A stretch of DNA of 64,000 nucleotides, taken from the NCBI RefSeq assembly GCF_037975245.1, contig NC_092569.1, positions 6,628,501 through 6,692,500 of the forward strand. Direction: 5' to 3'. The position numbers and the translations under genes are program-made. The notes beneath the pieces were generated by a model. It ran no database searches, was not told where the DNA came from, and worked only from the letters and a program-made list of their open reading frames with translations. This document shows positions 61,555 to 64,000 of the stretch, one piece after another; the first letter of the stretch is position 1; the number at the start of each line of letters is the position of its first letter. The stretch comes from Apostichopus japonicus (lineage: Eukaryota > Echinodermata > Holothuroidea > Aspidochirotida > Stichopodidae).

Positions 61555-61990
61555 GAGAATTAACTGATTAATTGTAGTTTTACTTTTAGAGTTATCATGT
61601 TTAAAAGATATTTTCTGACTGTGATGGCTGTTGACCTCATGTGACCTCTACCAATTCGATAGGAATCTTGCACTCACCAAGCTGTATCTGCATACTAGTT
61701 ATGACGTTCAAGAAGATATACTTCTTGTGTTATCGTGTTTACAAGAATATCAGACTTTCACTTAAATGTTGACTGCAAATGACCTTTGACCTCCACCAAT
61801 TTCAATAGAGTTCTTGTACTCAACAAAGCTGAATCTACATACCATTAATGGATATCAATAAAGACATACTTTTAAGTTAACCTGTTCACAAAGTTTTCAG
61901 AATTTGACCTCTGTTGACCCCTAACAAGTGCCACATACACACACGCCAGCAACATAGCATCGATTCCTTTTGCCTCCAGCAAGGAATCAA
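61555..61990 (-). repeat. DR1-family repeat ending in a hairpin
   Basis: It contains a perfect DR1 site at 61780-61792 and ends with 'CACATACACACACG' and the hairpin GATTCCTTTTGCCTCCAGCA-AGGAATC (61963-61989). This is the inverted partner of the one at 63733. Confidence 0.6.
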
Positions 61991-62324
61991 AGTTTTATTG
62001 TTATGATGCACGGCAAGTTACTTGTAAATCGCCGCGGGCAATTAAAATTAAAATCTGGAACCTACCTACTTTCAACTGCTGCATCCTTGCACAAGAAAAC
62101 TTTCCTTTTTTACAAAGATTCAAAGAGCTTGTAATATGTATACAGTAATAGCAGCAGCTTGAATAGCAGTAAGGGAGCAACTTGAGTGGCAGTGATAGCA
62201 ATAACAGTAGCAGCCATTGTTGTAGCAGCAGCAGTTATAACTGGAATTATAGTAGCAGTAACAGGTTACTAACAGCAGCACTGTTAGTGGTAACAGTAGC
62301 ATCTGTAGTGGCCACAGTAGTAGT

Positions 62325-63303
62325 AGCAGCATCACTCACAACAGCAGCACTCAAAACAACAGCATTCACAGCAGCATCACTCACAGCAGCATCACTCACA
62401 GCAGCATCACTCACAGCAGCATCACTCACAGCAGCATCACTCACAGCAGCATCACTCATAGCAGCTGCACTCACAGCAGCTGCACTCACAGCAGCATCAC
62501 TCACAGCAGCATCACTCACAGCAGCATCACTCACAGCAGCATCACTCACACAGCAATAGCACTGATAACCATTCACAGCAACAGCACTCACAGCAGCATT
62601 CACAACAGCATCACTCACAGCAACAGCACTCATAGCAGCATCACTCACAGCAACAGCATTCACAGCAGCTGCACTCACAGCAGCATCACTCACAGCAACA
62701 GCACTCAGCAGCATCACTCACATGTGTAACAGCACTCATAGCAGCATCACTCACAGCAACAGCATTCACAGCAGCATCACTCACAGCAGCATCACTCACA
62801 GCAGCATCACTCACAGCAGCATCACTCACAGCAGCATCACTCACAGCAGCATCACTCATAGCAGCTGCACTCACAGCAGCTGCACTCACAGCAGCATCAC
62901 TCACAGCAGCATCACTCACAGCAGCATCACTCACAGCAGCATCACTCACACAGCAATAGCACTGATAAGCATTCACAGCAACAGCACTCACAGCAGCATT
63001 CACAACAGCATCACTCACAGCAACAGCACTCACAGCAGCATTCACAACAGCATCACTCACAGCAACAGCACTCATAGCAGCATCACTCACAGCAACAGCA
63101 CTTATAGCAGCTGCACTCACAACAGCATTCACAGCAGCATCACTCATAGCAGCAGCATTCATAGCAGCATCACTCACAGCAATGGACTCATAGCAGCATC
63201 ACTCACAGCAACAGCATTCACAGCAGCATTCACAACAGCATCACTCACAGCAACAGCACTCACAACAGCATCACTCACAGCAACAACACTCACATCAGCA
63301 GCA
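62325..63303. repeat. 15-bp minisatellite (AGCAGCATCACTCAC), ~1 kb
   Basis: It is built from AGCAGCATCACTCAC and variants (GCTGCACTCAC, CAACAGCACTCAC, CAGCATTCACA). A higher-order copy is visible: about 62365-62600 and 62757-63000 repeat the same variant order, including 'CACAGCAATAGCACTGATAA'. A GCAGCAG-rich lead-in starts near 62150. Every frame is open for long stretches on both strands because the unit is 15 bp, so encoded repeats (SITHSS, AASLT, VSDAA) are not evidence of genes. Confidence 0.9.
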
Positions 63304-63516
63304 ATACTTGTAACAACTACAATCAAAGCCTTTATAGACATTCCTCTAATCTTTAGACACATTAGAAAAAATGAACGTGATAGAATAGAGTACCTTATAA
63401 ATCCTCTTTTATTTTAACATTTCAAAATTAAGGCACTCAATTAAAATTTAAAAGAATTACTCCACCAAAACCAACTTGCAGAAATACATTAATCCTCTTC
63501 AACCATACCCATTAAC

Positions 63517-63700
63517 CAGAAAGCCAGTTGGCTTTGTGATTCCTTGCCATATACTTTGCACAAAATTCCACATATCTATGTTCCAAATATCAACTTATGT
63601 AGAGCAAGTGAGTTAATTTGTCCAAGAATTAAGTGAGAACCAGAAAAGAACAGAGATGTCCATCTGTTACTTATAGCACTCACTTGTGGGCATCAATTGA
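63517..63700 (+). repeat. Direct repeat, copy 2 (partner at 60968)
   Basis: See shared strings at 60968. This copy contains GTGATTCCTTGCCATA, whereas copy 1 reads GTGATTCAAAATTC. Confidence 0.7.
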
Positions 63701-63732
63701 TTAATACACTGTACACAGTACAGAATTATTAT

Positions 63733-64000
63733 TGATTCCTTGCAGGACCCAAAAGGAATCTATGCTTTGGTGATGGCGTGAGTGTGTATGTATGTAACGC
63801 TTGCAAACATAGTAACTTCATACCTGGTATGTGGATCTGTCTTATTGAGTACAACAAGCTCTCGTTTTTTGTGAATTTCAGTGGTCACTTGGGGTTAACA
63901 GAGGTCAAAGTATGAAAACTCAAAAAGTACATCATTGTTGAACTTCATACAGTACATGGTATGCAAATTCAGCTTGTTGAGTGCAAGAACCCTATTGAAA
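63733..64000 (+). repeat. DR1-family repeat, cut by the window end
   Basis: It opens with hairpin GATTCCTTGCAGG/CCCAAAAGGAATC, then 'GATGGCGTGAGTGTGTATGT', then monomers including 'AGGTCAAAGTATGAAAA' and 'CAAGAACCCTATTGAAA'. It runs beyond the window. Confidence 0.6.

Noticed and set aside
62325-63303. Possible CRISPR array
   Set aside because: Units are contiguous 15-mers without unique spacers and the sequence is eukaryotic.
62182-63417. Several overlapping 90-230-codon ORFs with SITHSS, AASLT or VSDAA repeats
   Set aside because: A 15-bp unit keeps all frames open. There is no non-repeat coding context.

Overview
The window is eukaryotic and almost certainly metazoan. Genes have GT-AG introns, coding density is low, DNA is AT-rich, and small non-autonomous DNA transposons, microsatellites and tRNA-derived repeats are abundant. 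Gene content (a CENP-W orthologue, a C8orf76 orthologue and a germline-type protein with eleven Tudor domains) together with the repeat style suggests a marine deuterostome invertebrate. An echinoderm, perhaps a sea cucumber, is my best guess, but the species call is weak.

Layout. (1) 1-21675 is one giant inverted repeat with no spacer. Its centre lies between 10692 and 10693. The right arm is the reverse complement of the left apart from SNPs and a few indels. I see no conserved gene in the arms; they hold at least three hAT-type elements with 8-bp target duplications, low-complexity DNA and dispersed repeats. Homology is still present at base 1, so the arm is cut by the window edge. (2) 21676-23901 is unique sequence with weak gene evidence on the minus strand. 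It ends in a CCAAT-rich promoter-like block that is also present at the centre of the palindrome. (3) 23902-26839 (+) is a three-exon CENPW gene. (4) 26840-33349 is intergenic or UTR sequence with one small ORF and a 51-bp triple repeat. (5) 33350-42484 (-) is a multi-Tudor gene: one giant 7.1-kb coding exon with eleven extended Tudor domains plus two small exons giving an acidic tail (2663 residues predicted). (6) 42.5-52.4 kb is a transposon-rich gap: a 3-kb fold-back element studded with a GTCCCGTACGTCA motif and holding a triple 253-bp repeat, an array of repeats carrying DR1 nuclear-receptor-type sites, and two MITEs. (7) 52436-58803 (+, possibly to 59100) is a C8orf76 orthologue with six or seven exons. 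(8) 59.1-64.0 kb holds two tRNA-like sequences, further DR1-bearing repeats and a 1-kb 15-bp minisatellite.

The three genes share no obvious pathway: kinetochore assembly (CENP-W), germ granule/piRNA-type methylarginine reading (Tudor) and an uncharacterised TPR-type protein (C8orf76). The most striking features are the palindrome, whose centre resembles the CENPW upstream promoter, and the fold-back element. The palindrome could be a real structure or a haplotype mis-join; sequence alone cannot decide.
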